From positions 62,001-126,000 of the forward strand of contig CAYRSS010000001.1 of NCBI GenBank assembly GCA_964426945.1: DNA of 64,000 bases, written 5' to 3'. Of the stretch, positions 34,248 through 43,091 are shown one piece after another. The position numbers were made by a program, and so were the translations under genes. The notes under the pieces are model-generated. The model worked only from the letters and a program-made list of their open reading frames with translations. It was not told the origin of the DNA and did not search any database. This stretch comes from CAYRSS01 sp964426945 (GTDB lineage Bacteria > Planctomycetota > Phycisphaerae > UBA1845). How positions within the stretch are numbered: position 1 is the stretch's first letter; every line of letters starts with the position of its first letter.

Positions 34248-35071
34248 GCCGGGTACACCAGCGGGTTGAGCGGCGAGGCGGCCACGTCCCCCGGACGCAG
34301 GGTTGGCAGCCAGCGGGCGAGATCAGCGGGCTGATGTGGATTGGCCGGCTCGGCAACCTTCGCGCCGTCTTCGAAGTAGATCACCGTCATGGCTTCACGC
34401 ATCCGGTCGGACTCGTTGCCCGGGGCGGCGTGCAGCGTCCAGCCGTAGTGCCACGTCGCGTCACCGGCGGCGAGGTCGTACTGGCCGACGTCGCAGGATG
34501 TATCGCGCACGTAGTTCTGGAAGAACTGCTCCGACTCGTCACTGATGTGCATCGAGGCCAGCGGTCCGTTGCGGTGCGTTCCCGTCGCGAACCGAACGGT
34601 ACCCATGCTCCGCGGGGCGTCGACCAGCGGCATCCACATCGTGATGGTGTTGGCCGTCTTGAGCGGCCAGTAGTACTGGTCTTGATGCCACGGAGTCGGC
34701 CCGCCGCCGGGCTCCTTGAAGAGGGCCTGGTCATGCCAGATGCGTACGCCGCGCACGCCCATCAGCTCCGCGGCGATGCCGGCGAACCGCCGGGCCATCA
34801 CGAAACGCTTCACCCCCTCGTCGAGCTCCCACAGATTCGCGATCTGCAGGAATGCCTTGTGGTAGGTGTCCCGCTCGGCGAGCGGCTTGGTCTGGCGGTT
34901 ATGCCGCGCGACGGCTTCCTGAATCAGCGCGCGGTAGGGCGCCAATTCCTGCGGCGTACAGACACCGCGGGTGACCGTGTGCCCATCGCGGCGGAACTGG
35001 TCGGCGATGCCGGTTGCCAGGTTGTACGCGGAAGACAGGTCCGGGAGGGAAGAGGTCGCAGCGGGGAGCAT
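34244..35071 (-). CDS. PhyH (phytanoyl-CoA dioxygenase) family Fe(II)/2-oxoglutarate oxygenase
   Basis: This 275-residue enzyme has the 2-His-1-carboxylate iron triad: His129 and Asp131 in TPWHQDQYYW and His214 in GWTLHAAPGN. An arginine follows (SDRMREAMTV) that would hold 2-oxoglutarate. The double-stranded beta-helix core is clear. PhyH members in environmental bacteria hydroxylate small molecules of many kinds and are abundant in planctomycetes, so the substrate is unknown. It is fourth in the operon led by murQ, starting 45 bases after the SGNH hydrolase. This suggests a role in using a sugar or amino-sugar compound imported by the symporter, which is inference. Confidence 0.85.
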   Translation of the reverse strand: MLPAATSSLPDLSSAYNLATGIADQFRRDGHTVTRGVCTPQELAPYRALIQEAVARHNRQTKPLAERDTYHKAFLQIANLWELDEGVKRFVMARRFAGIAAELMGVRGVRIWHDQALFKEPGGGPTPWHQDQYYWPLKTANTITMWMPLVDAPRSMGTVRFATGTHRNGPLASMHISDESEQFFQNYVRDTSCDVGQYDLAAGDATWHYGWTLHAAPGNESDRMREAMTVIYFEDGAKVAEPANPHQPADLARWLPTLRPGDVAASPLNPLVYPA

Positions 35072-35116
35072 GGGTGCATTCCTCGAACGAGGGCGGCACA
35101 GCGCCGCGGCGCCGGT

Positions 35117-35767
35117 CTACGCGGAGCCGGGGAGCATAGCCGACCGCGGCAGGTCGAGGCTCAACAGATACGCGCGAAGGCGCGCGGCCCACAACTCGTA
35201 GCCCGCCCGGCTCAGGTGCAGCCCATCGGTCGTCAGATTGTCGCAAAGCTGCCCATCGGTATCAACCAGATGCGGGTACATGTCGATGAATTCCACCTCG
35301 TAGTCGGCGGCGATCTGCCGGACGGTGCCGTTGAACGGGGCCAGCAGCGGGTTCAGACCGGCGTACGCTCCCCGGGCGGGCATAACCCCGGTGATGCACA
35401 GCGGTACAGACGGCAGGCCGGACCGGATTTCACCCACAAGGCGGCGATAGCCGGCCTCGATCTGCGAGACCGGCGGAATACCGTTGCGCCACAGCTCGCC
35501 GAGGTCGTTGGCCCCGGCTTCGAGCAGGATCACGGCGGGGCGCAGGCCGAAGATCGATTCCTCCATCCGCCGGAGGATGCCCCTTTCGGAGAAGCCGATG
35601 CGATCCGAGGTGATGCCGCGGTTGATGATCCGCACGCCGGGCAGGAGGTCTCGCGTCGGGAAGAGTTCGACATGCGACGAGCCGACGAACGCCACACCGC
35701 CGGGTTCGTGGCGCTCACCGCGGAACTCCGCCATTCGCTTCGCGTAGTGTTCGGCGGCATTGATCAT
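35117..35767 (-). CDS. SGNH/GDSL-type hydrolase
   Basis: The 216-residue protein has the four blocks of the SGNH fold: nucleophile Ser31 in VAFVGSSHVE, Gly51 in INRGITSDR, Asn87 in LLEAGANDL and the Asp181/His184 pair in TTDGLHLS. There is no signal peptide. Members remove acyl groups from lipids, carbohydrates or peptidoglycan derivatives. It lies between the sodium symporter (39 bases upstream) and the PhyH gene (45 bases downstream). A sugar-ester or N-acyl substrate would fit, but this is not shown by the sequence. Confidence 0.87.
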   Translation of the reverse strand: MINAAEHYAKRMAEFRGERHEPGGVAFVGSSHVELFPTRDLLPGVRIINRGITSDRIGFSERGILRRMEESIFGLRPAVILLEAGANDLGELWRNGIPPVSQIEAGYRRLVGEIRSGLPSVPLCITGVMPARGAYAGLNPLLAPFNGTVRQIAADYEVEFIDMYPHLVDTDGQLCDNLTTDGLHLSRAGYELWAARLRAYLLSLDLPRSAMLPGSA

Positions 35768-35806
35768 CGGGGCGGTGCCAAGGTGCGACCGGTCGATTGC
35801 TCCAGA

Positions 35807-37702
35807 CTACGGCTTCCGGTTTGCGAGAGCCCAGCCCCAGAAGAAGGCGAAGATACTGCCGATCGGCGCGTACCACGGCCACGCGAGCACCTTCTTCACC
35901 GTGTAGCCGGTGCCTTCGTTGATTTTCGGCTGACCCGTGGCCGGATCGATCACCTCGGCGTAGGCGAAGTAAGTGAGTGCGAGCATGGCCGCGATGCCGA
36001 CTGTCAGGAACAGCCCGCGCGAGGCGATCCGCGCGGGTGGAAGGCCGCGAGAGATCCCGACGCCAACCCACGTGGCGAGCAGCAACGCGCCGATGATCCA
36101 GCAGGTGACGTGCGCCCAGGACTCGTGCCAGACGAGTGCGAACACGATGCCGACGGAGAGCGGCCCGCTCCACATGAACCCGTAGCCGTCGACCCGCAGC
36201 TTCAGGAAGCCGAGAAGGAAACCAGCGAGCAGTGCACCGCCGCAGTAGCCCGCCATGGCCAGCCCGAGGTCGAGAATCGAGGGATACCGCGCGGCCACGA
36301 CCTGCGCGAGGTAGGCCATCGCGGCCAGGGCCACGCCCCACGCGATGACGAGCAGACGCCCGACCGCCACGGATCGCCGGTCTTCGTGCGAGGCGTCGCC
36401 GTGCTCCGCCGCGGCCTCGGCGCTGGCCGCCAGCGAGACGCTTACGCCGCGCCGGGCCAGCACGCGCTCGCGCCACGGGTTGTAGAACGCCGTCTGAATG
36501 GTCTGGCTCAGGGCGGTGAGGATCCCCATCACGCTTGAGATCGCCGCGCCGAAGATGGCCGCGATGATGAGCCCCTTAAGCCCAGTCGGGATGATCTCGA
36601 CCGCGAACACGGGGAAGATGCGGTCGCCGTGCTTCTTATCCGCCAGGAGGTTCATGGCTGCTTCGCCCGGCGTGTGCGTCTGGTAGTACACGAACAGGCC
36701 CACACCCACGAGTGCGACCGTGGTGGTTACCAGCTGGCTGAGCGAGCTGGAGATGATCGCCCACCGGGCGTCGCGCGTATCTCGGCAGCAGAACATGCGT
36801 TGAGCCATGAGCTGGTCGGTGCCGTAGGCGCCGAGGCCGCCCCAGGTGCTGGCGATAACCGCGGTCCAGATGGTGTACGTCTTGACCGGGTCCGTCGAGA
36901 AGTCGAAAAACGTGAACTTGCCCCACGGGCCGGACGGTGCGGGCTGACCCCACGAGGCCCAGGGCACGCCGGACATCTTCGCGTCCCAGCCGGTTCGGAA
37001 TAGCTCGACGATGCCGCCGTCAAGGCTGTAGACCACGGTGCCGAGCGCAATGAGCGCGCCGCTGAAAAACGCGATGAAGAGTACGACGTCTGTCCAGATG
37101 ACCGTTGTCATGCCGCCCATCAGCGTCCACGCGACCGAAACGAGCATGATGAGCAGGATCGCCCACGCCAGCATGTCCATGCCGATGTTGGTCTCCAGCC
37201 AGCTCAACTGCCCCGGCAGCAGCACGATCAGGACCTGTGCGGTCAGGTAGATTCGAGCGGATTGCCCGAGCAGGCCGCCCAGGGTGAACAGCGCGGTGGT
37301 CATCGAGCGAACCCGGCCGCCGAGCTGGTTGCCCATGTAGTCGTAGGGGCTGTAGATCTCCTTCTCGTAGTAGACGGGTACGAGAAAGTACCCGACGATC
37401 ACTCGCGCGAAGAAGGAGCCAAACGTCCCGAGCATCAGGTAGGTGATGTTGCCGCCGGGTTGGAAGACTACCCAGGGCACGCTGATGAAGGTCAGGGCAC
37501 TGATCTCAGTGGCGATGATCGAGCCGCTGACGGCGTACCACGGCAGCTTTCGCCCGCCGAGGAAGAAGTCGCGGATGGTCGCCTGCTTGCCGGCCATCCG
37601 CGCCCCGAGCCAGCTCGTGAACGCCAGGTAGGCGACGACGACCAGCCAGTCGACCCAGGAAAACTTGCCCTGCAGCTCGGCCAGAAGGGGCATCGGCATC
37701 AT
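35807..37702 (-). CDS. Sodium:solute symporter (SSS family)
   Basis: This 631-residue permease has about 13-15 helices. Family marks are FFLGGRKLPWYAVSGSIIATEISALTF near the N-terminus (the glycine/serine sodium-site helix), GGRVRSMTTALFTLGGLLGQ, TVIWTDVVLFIAFFSGALIALG, AYGTDQLMAQRMF and FGAAISSVMGILTALSQTIQTAF. A cytoplasmic loop near 415-440 is charged. The ATG overlaps the murQ stop (ATGA), so it is translationally coupled. SSS permeases move sugars, amino acids, sialic acid or nucleosides with sodium. The coupling to murQ points to an amino sugar or muropeptide-related solute. The C-terminus YGxFWG-type helix is intact, so the gene looks functional. Confidence 0.92.
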   Translation of the reverse strand: MMPMPLLAELQGKFSWVDWLVVVAYLAFTSWLGARMAGKQATIRDFFLGGRKLPWYAVSGSIIATEISALTFISVPWVVFQPGGNITYLMLGTFGSFFARVIVGYFLVPVYYEKEIYSPYDYMGNQLGGRVRSMTTALFTLGGLLGQSARIYLTAQVLIVLLPGQLSWLETNIGMDMLAWAILLIMLVSVAWTLMGGMTTVIWTDVVLFIAFFSGALIALGTVVYSLDGGIVELFRTGWDAKMSGVPWASWGQPAPSGPWGKFTFFDFSTDPVKTYTIWTAVIASTWGGLGAYGTDQLMAQRMFCCRDTRDARWAIISSSLSQLVTTTVALVGVGLFVYYQTHTPGEAAMNLLADKKHGDRIFPVFAVEIIPTGLKGLIIAAIFGAAISSVMGILTALSQTIQTAFYNPWRERVLARRGVSVSLAASAEAAAEHGDASHEDRRSVAVGRLLVIAWGVALAAMAYLAQVVAARYPSILDLGLAMAGYCGGALLAGFLLGFLKLRVDGYGFMWSGPLSVGIVFALVWHESWAHVTCWIIGALLLATWVGVGISRGLPPARIASRGLFLTVGIAAMLALTYFAYAEVIDPATGQPKINEGTGYTVKKVLAWPWYAPIGSIFAFFWGWALANRKP

Positions 37703-38607
37703 GCCTGGCCGCCGCCGAGGATCGGGGACAGGTGGCCGTCGTGCTGTGCGAGCAGGCGCTCGGCAGCGGACTTGTCGAGGCCCCTGGCGTGCATGACGAG
37801 GGCGGTCTTGACGTGGCCGCCGGCCTTGGACAGAACCGACTTGGCTCCGTCGCGATCGAGATCGGTGAGGCTCGTGAGGATTCGTACGCCGCGATCGACC
37901 AGCTTGGTGTTGCCGCGGGTGTTCACATCGACCATTAAGTTGCCGTACACTTTGCCGATCCGCACCATCGCGATAGTGGTGATCATGTTCAGCACCATCT
38001 TGGTCACGGTGCCGGCCTTGAGCCGGGTGCTGCCGGTGACGACTTCGGGCCCGACCAGCACGCGGATGGAGACGTCGGCCTCATCGGTCACCTGGTCGCG
38101 TGAGACGCAGCCGAAGAAAACCGTTTTGGCGCCGTGTTCCTTCGCCCGCTTGAGGGCGCCGTGCACGAACGGCGTAGTCCCACCGGTCGTGATGCCCATC
38201 ACCACGTCGTTGGCTCCGACCCGTTTCGAGTCGATCTCCGCGGCGCCTTCGTTGGGGTGATCCTCGGCTCCCTCGATGCTGCGGCGGAGTGCGTCCCACC
38301 CGCCGGCGATGATGCCCTGGACCATCGAGGGGTCGGTCAGGAAAGTGGGGGGGCACTCGGAGGCGTCCAGCACACCCAGTCGCCCGCTCGTGCCGGCGCC
38401 GACGTAGATCAGCCGTCCGCCGCGCTTGAACGCGGCCACGACGAGCTCGGTCGCAGCACAGATCGACTCCTTGGCCCCGGCCACCGCGGCCGCCAGGGCC
38501 GCGTCCTCGCCGTTCATCACGTCAAACGCGTCGGAGACGCCGAGCGTGTCGAAGTGAGCGGAGCGCTCATTGCGCAGCTCGGTGAGCAGGTGTCCACGAT
38601 CCTCCAC
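37699..38607 (-). CDS. murQ: N-acetylmuramic acid 6-phosphate etherase
   Basis: MurQ splits the lactyl ether of MurNAc-6-phosphate to GlcNAc-6-phosphate and D-lactate in cell-wall recycling. The GTG at 38607 has AAGGAG 7 bases upstream. The 302-residue product carries TELRNERSAHFDTL, the SIS-domain motif GGRLIYVGAGTSGRLGVLDA followed by SECPPTF with the catalytic glutamate, GAEDHP, ITTGGTTPFV, and GSTRLKAGTVTKMVLNMIT, where the commoner wording is GTAQK. Its presence implies a muramic-acid-containing wall or use of exogenous MurNAc. It leads an operon with a symporter, an SGNH hydrolase, a PhyH dioxygenase and a membrane protein. No MurNAc kinase or PTS gene is adjacent. Confidence 0.95.
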   Translation of the reverse strand: MEDRGHLLTELRNERSAHFDTLGVSDAFDVMNGEDAALAAAVAGAKESICAATELVVAAFKRGGRLIYVGAGTSGRLGVLDASECPPTFLTDPSMVQGIIAGGWDALRRSIEGAEDHPNEGAAEIDSKRVGANDVVMGITTGGTTPFVHGALKRAKEHGAKTVFFGCVSRDQVTDEADVSIRVLVGPEVVTGSTRLKAGTVTKMVLNMITTIAMVRIGKVYGNLMVDVNTRGNTKLVDRGVRILTSLTDLDRDGAKSVLSKAGGHVKTALVMHARGLDKSAAERLLAQHDGHLSPILGGGQA

Positions 38608-38753
38608 GATTCGCTCCTTGCCTGAGACGGTGCGCCCACCGCAGCGATGGCTTTCCGGTGGCGGCTGCGGCTATAGTGGCAGATCGGGCCGGGCGTTGCA
38701 ATCCGCCCCGGCAGCGACGCCGCGGGGCGGGGGGCGGCCAAAGCGGCGGCGGG

Positions 38754-40253
38754 TCAGCCGACGGCGTACCGGCCGAGCACGTCGCGCACCGCACGGGTCA
38801 ATTCGGAACGGGCGACACTGAACTGCGCCGGCTGCTGCTCGAGCCAGGCCTTGCGATCGGCGCCGATTTCCCGCGAGAGTTCCTCACCCTGCACCAGGTC
38901 CTTGATGCTCACCTCGCCCCTGTCCAATTCGTCCGAGCCCATCACGACGGCAACGATCTTGCCCGACTGGCTGGCGTACTTGAATTGCTTCTTGATGTCC
39001 TGGCTGCCGACATACAGTTCCGCCCCGAAGCCGGCCGAACGCAGTTCCATCGTGATCCGCTGATATTCGGCGGTCAGGTTCTTGTCCAGCCGGGTGACGA
39101 GCACTTTGGCGGTCACATCATCGAGTTGGATCTTGCCCAGCGTCAGCAGGGCCGACAGCAGCCGATCCACGCCAATCGACGCGCCGGTGGCCGGCACCTT
39201 CTGGCCGGTGAACCGCTCGACGAGGTCGTCATACCGGCCGCCGCCAAAGACGCTGCCGAACTGGCGCTTCTGGCCGTCCTCGTCGACGATCTCGAAGGTC
39301 AGCACGGCCTCGAACACGGGGCCCGTGTAGTACTCCAGCCCGCGCACAACGGTCGGGTCAAACTGCACGCGGTCATCGCCGTAGCCGGCGCCGCTCAGGG
39401 CGGCGTCGATCTGCCTCAGTTCGCCGACGCCATCGCGGCCGACGGCGCTATCACCGACGAGTTGCTCCAGCCGGTCACAGACCGAGCTGCGCGATCCCGT
39501 ATCAATCGCGAGGTAGCTCAGAATGCGGTCGATGTGTCCCTGCGGGAGGCCGAGGCCCGGGGTGCGGGCTCCGGATTCGTCGGTGCGTCCCGGCCCCAGC
39601 AGCAGGGCCACGCCGCTGACGCCCAGCCTGTCGAGCTTGTCGATCGAGCGGAGGATGTCGAGCGTCGCGCGATCCGCCGCACCGCCCGAACCCACGATCG
39701 ACTCGAGCAGGCCGTTGAGGACCTTGCGATTGTTGGCCCGGACCATGTACTGCCCCGGCGTGATGCCCAGAGCCTCGAGCGTGTCGCACATGATCATGCA
39801 CGCCTCGGCGTCGGCAAGCATCGACGAGGTGCCTACCGAGTCGAAGTCGAACTGGTAGAACTCGCGGAAGCGCCCCGGGCCGGGCTTCTCAACGCGGTAC
39901 ACGGGGCCGACCTGGTAGCGACGAAAGGGCTTAGGGAGTTCCTGGAAGTTCATCGCAACGTAGCGCGACAGCGGGGCGGTCAAGTCATAGCGGAGCGCGA
40001 CCCATTCTTCGTCGTCGTCGCGAAAGGCGAAAATCCCGCCGCTGGGCGTGTCGGCCTCCGGCAGAAACTTGCCGAGCACGTCGACGTATTCGAGGGCCGG
40101 GGTTTCGAGGGGGACGAATCCGTATCGTTCGTACACCTCGCGGATGCGGACGATCATCCGCTCGCGGGCGCGGACGTGGCCCGCGGCGATATCGCGGAAA
40201 CCCTTCGGAACGCGCGGGACGGGTCGTTGGATCTTTCCGGCCGAGGACAACAT
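38754..40253 (-). CDS. hisS: Histidyl-tRNA synthetase
   Basis: This 499-residue class II synthetase charges tRNA-His. Motif 2 and the histidine signatures are readable: ALRYDLTAPLSRYVA, FRRYQVGPVYRVEKPGPGRFREFYQFDFDSVG, VVRGLEYYTGPVFEAVL and FGGGRYDDL with GASIGVDRLLSAL. A C-terminal anticodon-binding domain follows (KVLVTRLDKNLTAEYQRI to the end). It is longer than E. coli HisRS (about 424) mainly through an internal segment around residues 190-270, seen in a subset of bacterial enzymes. It reads away from the BamE-like gene and carries its own promoter candidate. Confidence 0.95.
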   Translation of the reverse strand: MLSSAGKIQRPVPRVPKGFRDIAAGHVRARERMIVRIREVYERYGFVPLETPALEYVDVLGKFLPEADTPSGGIFAFRDDDEEWVALRYDLTAPLSRYVAMNFQELPKPFRRYQVGPVYRVEKPGPGRFREFYQFDFDSVGTSSMLADAEACMIMCDTLEALGITPGQYMVRANNRKVLNGLLESIVGSGGAADRATLDILRSIDKLDRLGVSGVALLLGPGRTDESGARTPGLGLPQGHIDRILSYLAIDTGSRSSVCDRLEQLVGDSAVGRDGVGELRQIDAALSGAGYGDDRVQFDPTVVRGLEYYTGPVFEAVLTFEIVDEDGQKRQFGSVFGGGRYDDLVERFTGQKVPATGASIGVDRLLSALLTLGKIQLDDVTAKVLVTRLDKNLTAEYQRITMELRSAGFGAELYVGSQDIKKQFKYASQSGKIVAVVMGSDELDRGEVSIKDLVQGEELSREIGADRKAWLEQQPAQFSVARSELTRAVRDVLGRYAVG

Positions 40254-40316
40254 CAGGCTCCGTGGCCGCGGTCCGGAGGGCCGGATTCCGGCAGGGTCGC
40301 CCCGTGGCCGAGGGCA

Positions 40317-40346
40317 GTATTACCGCCGCGGCGAGCGGTTTGTCCA
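40317..40346 (-). promoter_or_regulatory. Candidate promoter of hisS
   Basis: On the minus strand TGGACA (40346-40341) is followed after 18 bases by TAATAC (40322-40317). The -35 matches at 5 of 6 and the -10 weakly. It sits in the short spacer between the BamE-like gene and hisS, about 60 bases before the hisS start. Confidence 0.35.
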
Positions 40347-40357
40347 GCCGGGGCGGC

Positions 40358-40786
40358 TCAGGGCTGGATCTGGTAGAGGTCCGCCTCGGTGCGGGCCGTC
40401 GTGACGTCGGTGACCGTGCCGCTGCCGTCGAAGTGCACGTCGAACGCGACGGACCGCGAATAGACGAAGGGGATGATGAATCCATGGGGCACGTCGTTGC
40501 TCGCCACCCGTTCAAACAGCCGAGCCCGGTCGAACTTCACCGCCGGCGCGGGTTCGATCACTTCGATCTCCACGCCATCCCGCTTCTTCTTTCGCATGAC
40601 CATTTGCCGGTACTGGTTCGGCTGGCCGGTCAGATCGAGCACCTGCTGGAGAGTCATGCCCGGCGTGATCGCCTGCATGGCCTTGCGGCCTTCCGCGGAG
40701 GGGTCGAAAGACGCGATGCCGCCGAAGAAGTACGCGGCGCCGCAGGCCAGCGCCCCGAGCACGACAAGAATGACGAGAGCCTTCAT
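40358..40786 (-). CDS. Small membrane-anchored BamE-like protein
   Basis: This 142-residue protein starts with one hydrophobic helix (ALVILVVLGALACGAAYFF). A short helix-turn segment follows (ITPGMTLQQVLDLTGQPNQYR), then strands ending in SVAFDVHFDGSGTVTDV. The phrase GMT..QV....G.P and a closing F.V.FD..G.V resemble the BamE/SmpA fold, which contributes to outer-membrane assembly in proteobacteria. The match is weak and there is no clear lipobox cysteine (Cys15 lies inside the helix), so it could also be an unrelated membrane-tethered domain. It precedes hisS on the same strand. Confidence 0.65.
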   Translation of the reverse strand: MKALVILVVLGALACGAAYFFGGIASFDPSAEGRKAMQAITPGMTLQQVLDLTGQPNQYRQMVMRKKKRDGVEIEVIEPAPAVKFDRARLFERVASNDVPHGFIIPFVYSRSVAFDVHFDGSGTVTDVTTARTEADLYQIQP

Positions 40787-41117
40787 GGTCGATGGTCCGC
40801 CGCGTGAGGTGAAATGGCCGACTTACCGGCCCGATCCCGAGGTCGCACGCGGACTCTACCCGCGCGCAAAACCCGGGACAATCGGTCGGCCCGGCGGCTC
40901 CGGATTGTCGGTAGTTGTCTGTCGCGGCGGGGCGGCCGCGCCCGCGGGAATCCGGCGGGCGATTCGGGGGTTCAAGCCGTAGGGGAATCACCGCGCGACC
41001 CGGCACCGGACGGGGCCGGAATCTGTACGCCCCCGCGCGGGTCGGCTACAATGTTCCGCTTGCGAAGCTCTGGTCCCCCGCCCGCAACGCTCGGCGCGGG
41101 GATGGAAAGGAACCCGT
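40787..41117. other. Divergent spacer before the TlpA-TPR gene
   Basis: No gene is seen in these 331 bases. They contain several GC-rich inverted repeats and a TACAAT at 41047-41052 that could be the -10 of the gene at 41118. No good -35 is visible. Confidence 0.5.
41047..41052 (+). promoter_or_regulatory. Candidate -10 of the TlpA-TPR gene
   Basis: TACAAT matches the -10 consensus at 5 of 6 and is the only AT-rich hexamer in this stretch. Transcription would start near 41058, leaving a 60-base leader. No -35 is recognised. Confidence 0.35.
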
Positions 41118-42638
41118 ATGAAGAGTATGCACGCGATCGCGATCGGCGCAGTCCTGTGGATGATCCCGGCCCTGGCCTTCGGGGCGGAGCTGCGCATCGG
41201 CGATCCAGCCCCGCCGCTGGAAGTTCAGAAGTGGGTCAAGGGTACGCCGATCGATCTTGCCGCCGCGAAGGACAAGCAGATCGTCGTCATGGAATTCTGG
41301 GCGACGTGGTGTGCCCCCTGCATCGAGAGCATCCCGCATCTGACCGAGATGCAGAAGAACTACGGGCCAAGGGGCGTGGCCGTTGTCGGCATGACCGCGG
41401 AGGACGGCGAGAACACCCTCACCCGCGTGGAGGAGTTCGTCGCCCGTCAGGGGCCCAAGATGGGCTACGCCATCGCGTTCGACAAGGACCACAAGACCGA
41501 GCAGGCCTACATGGAGGCGTCCGGCCAGCAGGGCATCCCCACGGTGTTCGTGATTGACAAGACCGGCCGGGTGGCCTGGATCGGCAGCCCCTTCGGCCCG
41601 CTCGACGACGTCGTCGAGCCGCTTGTCGCCGGCAAGTACGACATCGACCGGGCGCGGAAGATCAACGACATCGAGCGTCGCATCAACTCGACCGACGATC
41701 CCGATGTGGTTCTCGCGGCGGCGGACGAGTGGATCGCCATCAAGGCGGACGACTTCGATCCGTACGCGATGAAGTTCCAGATCTACCTGAACTACAAGAA
41801 TGAGAAGGCCAAGGCCCTGGAAGTGGCCCGGACCGTGCTGACGGCATGTGGGTCCAACGCGCGGGCCCTTGTGTCGGCCGCCCAGGTCTTCGCGCTGGAT
41901 CCCAAGAATGAAGAGCTCACCGCGCTGTCGCTTCAGGCGGTCGACGCCGCCCTCAAGCTCGACCCGTCGAACGCGGAGGCCTACAGCACCAAGTTCGGCC
42001 TGCTGGCCATGCTCTCGAAGTTCGATGAAGCGATGGCCTTCGCCGAAACCGCGGTCAAGGCCATGAAGACCGACGGCCGGGCCCTCGCGAACTTCGCGGG
42101 GATGCTCGCCTCTCCGGAGCTTGGCAACCGCTGCGACGATCTCGCGATCCAGGCGATCGAACTGGCCATCAAGGCCGAACCCGAAGAGCCGCGGCACCTG
42201 GTCGCGAAGTTCGACCTGCTGGCGATGTGCAAGAAGGACCTGAAGGCCGCGGAAGAGGCCGGGCGCTACCTGCTTGAGAAGTCGGGCACCGACGCCGAAC
42301 TGCTCAATGCCTTCGCCTGGAAACTGCTGACCGGCCCCGAGTACCGCGGGAAGTTCAACCCCCTCGCCCTCGCCGTGGCGGAGCGCAGCAACGAGATCGC
42401 CGGCGGCAAGGACTGGAGCGTCCTCGACACGCTCGCCCTGGCCAAGTACGAAAACGGCCATGTCGCCGAGGCCGTGACGCTTGAGAAGAAGGCCATCGAG
42501 CTGTGCCCCCCGGGGCACCCCGCGATGGAGGAACTTAAGATCGCCCTGCGGCGCTTCGAAGCGGGTGCGGAGGCCGGGGATAAGCCCGCGGCGCCCGCGC
42601 CGCCCGCGCCGCCTGCCCCGCCCACGCCGGCGCCGTGA
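41118..42638 (+). CDS. Exported TlpA-like thioredoxin domain fused to TPR-like helices
   Basis: The 506-residue product has a signal peptide ending AFG or GAE, then a thioredoxin-fold domain of the TlpA/redoxin group at about 25-165. This has VVMEFWATWCAPC with Cys65 and Cys68, and the cis-proline loop QGIPTVFVID. The remainder is helical repeat: LKLDPSNAEAYSTKFGLLAM, FAETAVKAMKTDGRALANF and similar units, giving about eight TPR-like pairs. The C-terminus is an Ala/Pro tail. Such proteins reduce or isomerise disulfides outside the cytoplasm, and the TPR section would hold a partner. An intrinsic terminator follows 58 bases after its stop. The gene lies outside the motility operon that begins at 43092. 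Confidence 0.88.
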   Translation: MKSMHAIAIGAVLWMIPALAFGAELRIGDPAPPLEVQKWVKGTPIDLAAAKDKQIVVMEFWATWCAPCIESIPHLTEMQKNYGPRGVAVVGMTAEDGENTLTRVEEFVARQGPKMGYAIAFDKDHKTEQAYMEASGQQGIPTVFVIDKTGRVAWIGSPFGPLDDVVEPLVAGKYDIDRARKINDIERRINSTDDPDVVLAAADEWIAIKADDFDPYAMKFQIYLNYKNEKAKALEVARTVLTACGSNARALVSAAQVFALDPKNEELTALSLQAVDAALKLDPSNAEAYSTKFGLLAMLSKFDEAMAFAETAVKAMKTDGRALANFAGMLASPELGNRCDDLAIQAIELAIKAEPEEPRHLVAKFDLLAMCKKDLKAAEEAGRYLLEKSGTDAELLNAFAWKLLTGPEYRGKFNPLALAVAERSNEIAGGKDWSVLDTLALAKYENGHVAEAVTLEKKAIELCPPGHPAMEELKIALRRFEAGAEAGDKPAAPAPPAPPAPPTPAP

Positions 42639-42695
42639 GTCGGCCTCGCCGATGCAGCGGTTCCCCCGGGGACCATTCGCGAAGACCACCATCCC

Positions 42696-42730
42696 CCAGC
42701 CCGCGACGTTCGGTCGCGGGCTGGTTTCTT
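42696..42730 (+). terminator. Intrinsic terminator after the TlpA-TPR gene
   Basis: CCAGCCCGCGA (42696-42706) pairs with TCGCGGGCTGG (42714-42724) around a seven-base loop and is followed by TTTCTT. It separates the upstream gene from the flagellar locus. Confidence 0.8.
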
Positions 42731-43091
42731 GCGCGGCGGCCAGCGGCGCATTGCGCCGGCGAGCGCAGCTCTGTTAAAAATCTGCGCGAGCCACCAGCGG
42801 CCTGGCACACCCTCACGCCAGCACTGAGACGCCGAGCCCAGAAGCTGCACCCTTTGGGTCGGCCCTCCGGCGGTCATGCAGGTTGCGGCGAGCAGAAGCA
42901 GCTCCAAAGCTTGTCCGGATAATGGCTTAAGCGTGATATCGCGGCTCGTGAGGTGCGTGAAATGGGCTGTGATATTTCTGCGCGACCAGCGCCGGAACCG
43001 TTGCAGACGAAACGCAGAATCTGCCGACATTCGTATGGACCGCGTCAGGAGGATGCGGGTGCAGCGTGGGCGCAGCTCAGGATGAGCGGCA
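42731..43091. other. Spacer before the flagellar locus
   Basis: No gene is seen in these 361 bases. It is lower in GC than its surroundings and includes TTAAAAATC near 42772 and GATAAT at 42918-42923. The latter is -10-like but has no convincing -35. The promoter of the flagellar locus is expected here. No sigma-54 or sigma-28 site with correct spacing was found. Confidence 0.5.

Noticed and set aside
34334..36538. Open plus-strand frame of 734 codons across the PhyH, SGNH and symporter genes
   Set aside because: All three minus-strand genes have intact catalytic or transport motifs. The plus frame has none.
42786..42830. TGGCAC sequence upstream of the flagellar TPR gene as a sigma-54 promoter
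   Set aside because: The GG and GC are eleven bases apart rather than ten, and the -12 element is poor. A second match at 42719-42734 lies inside a terminator hairpin.
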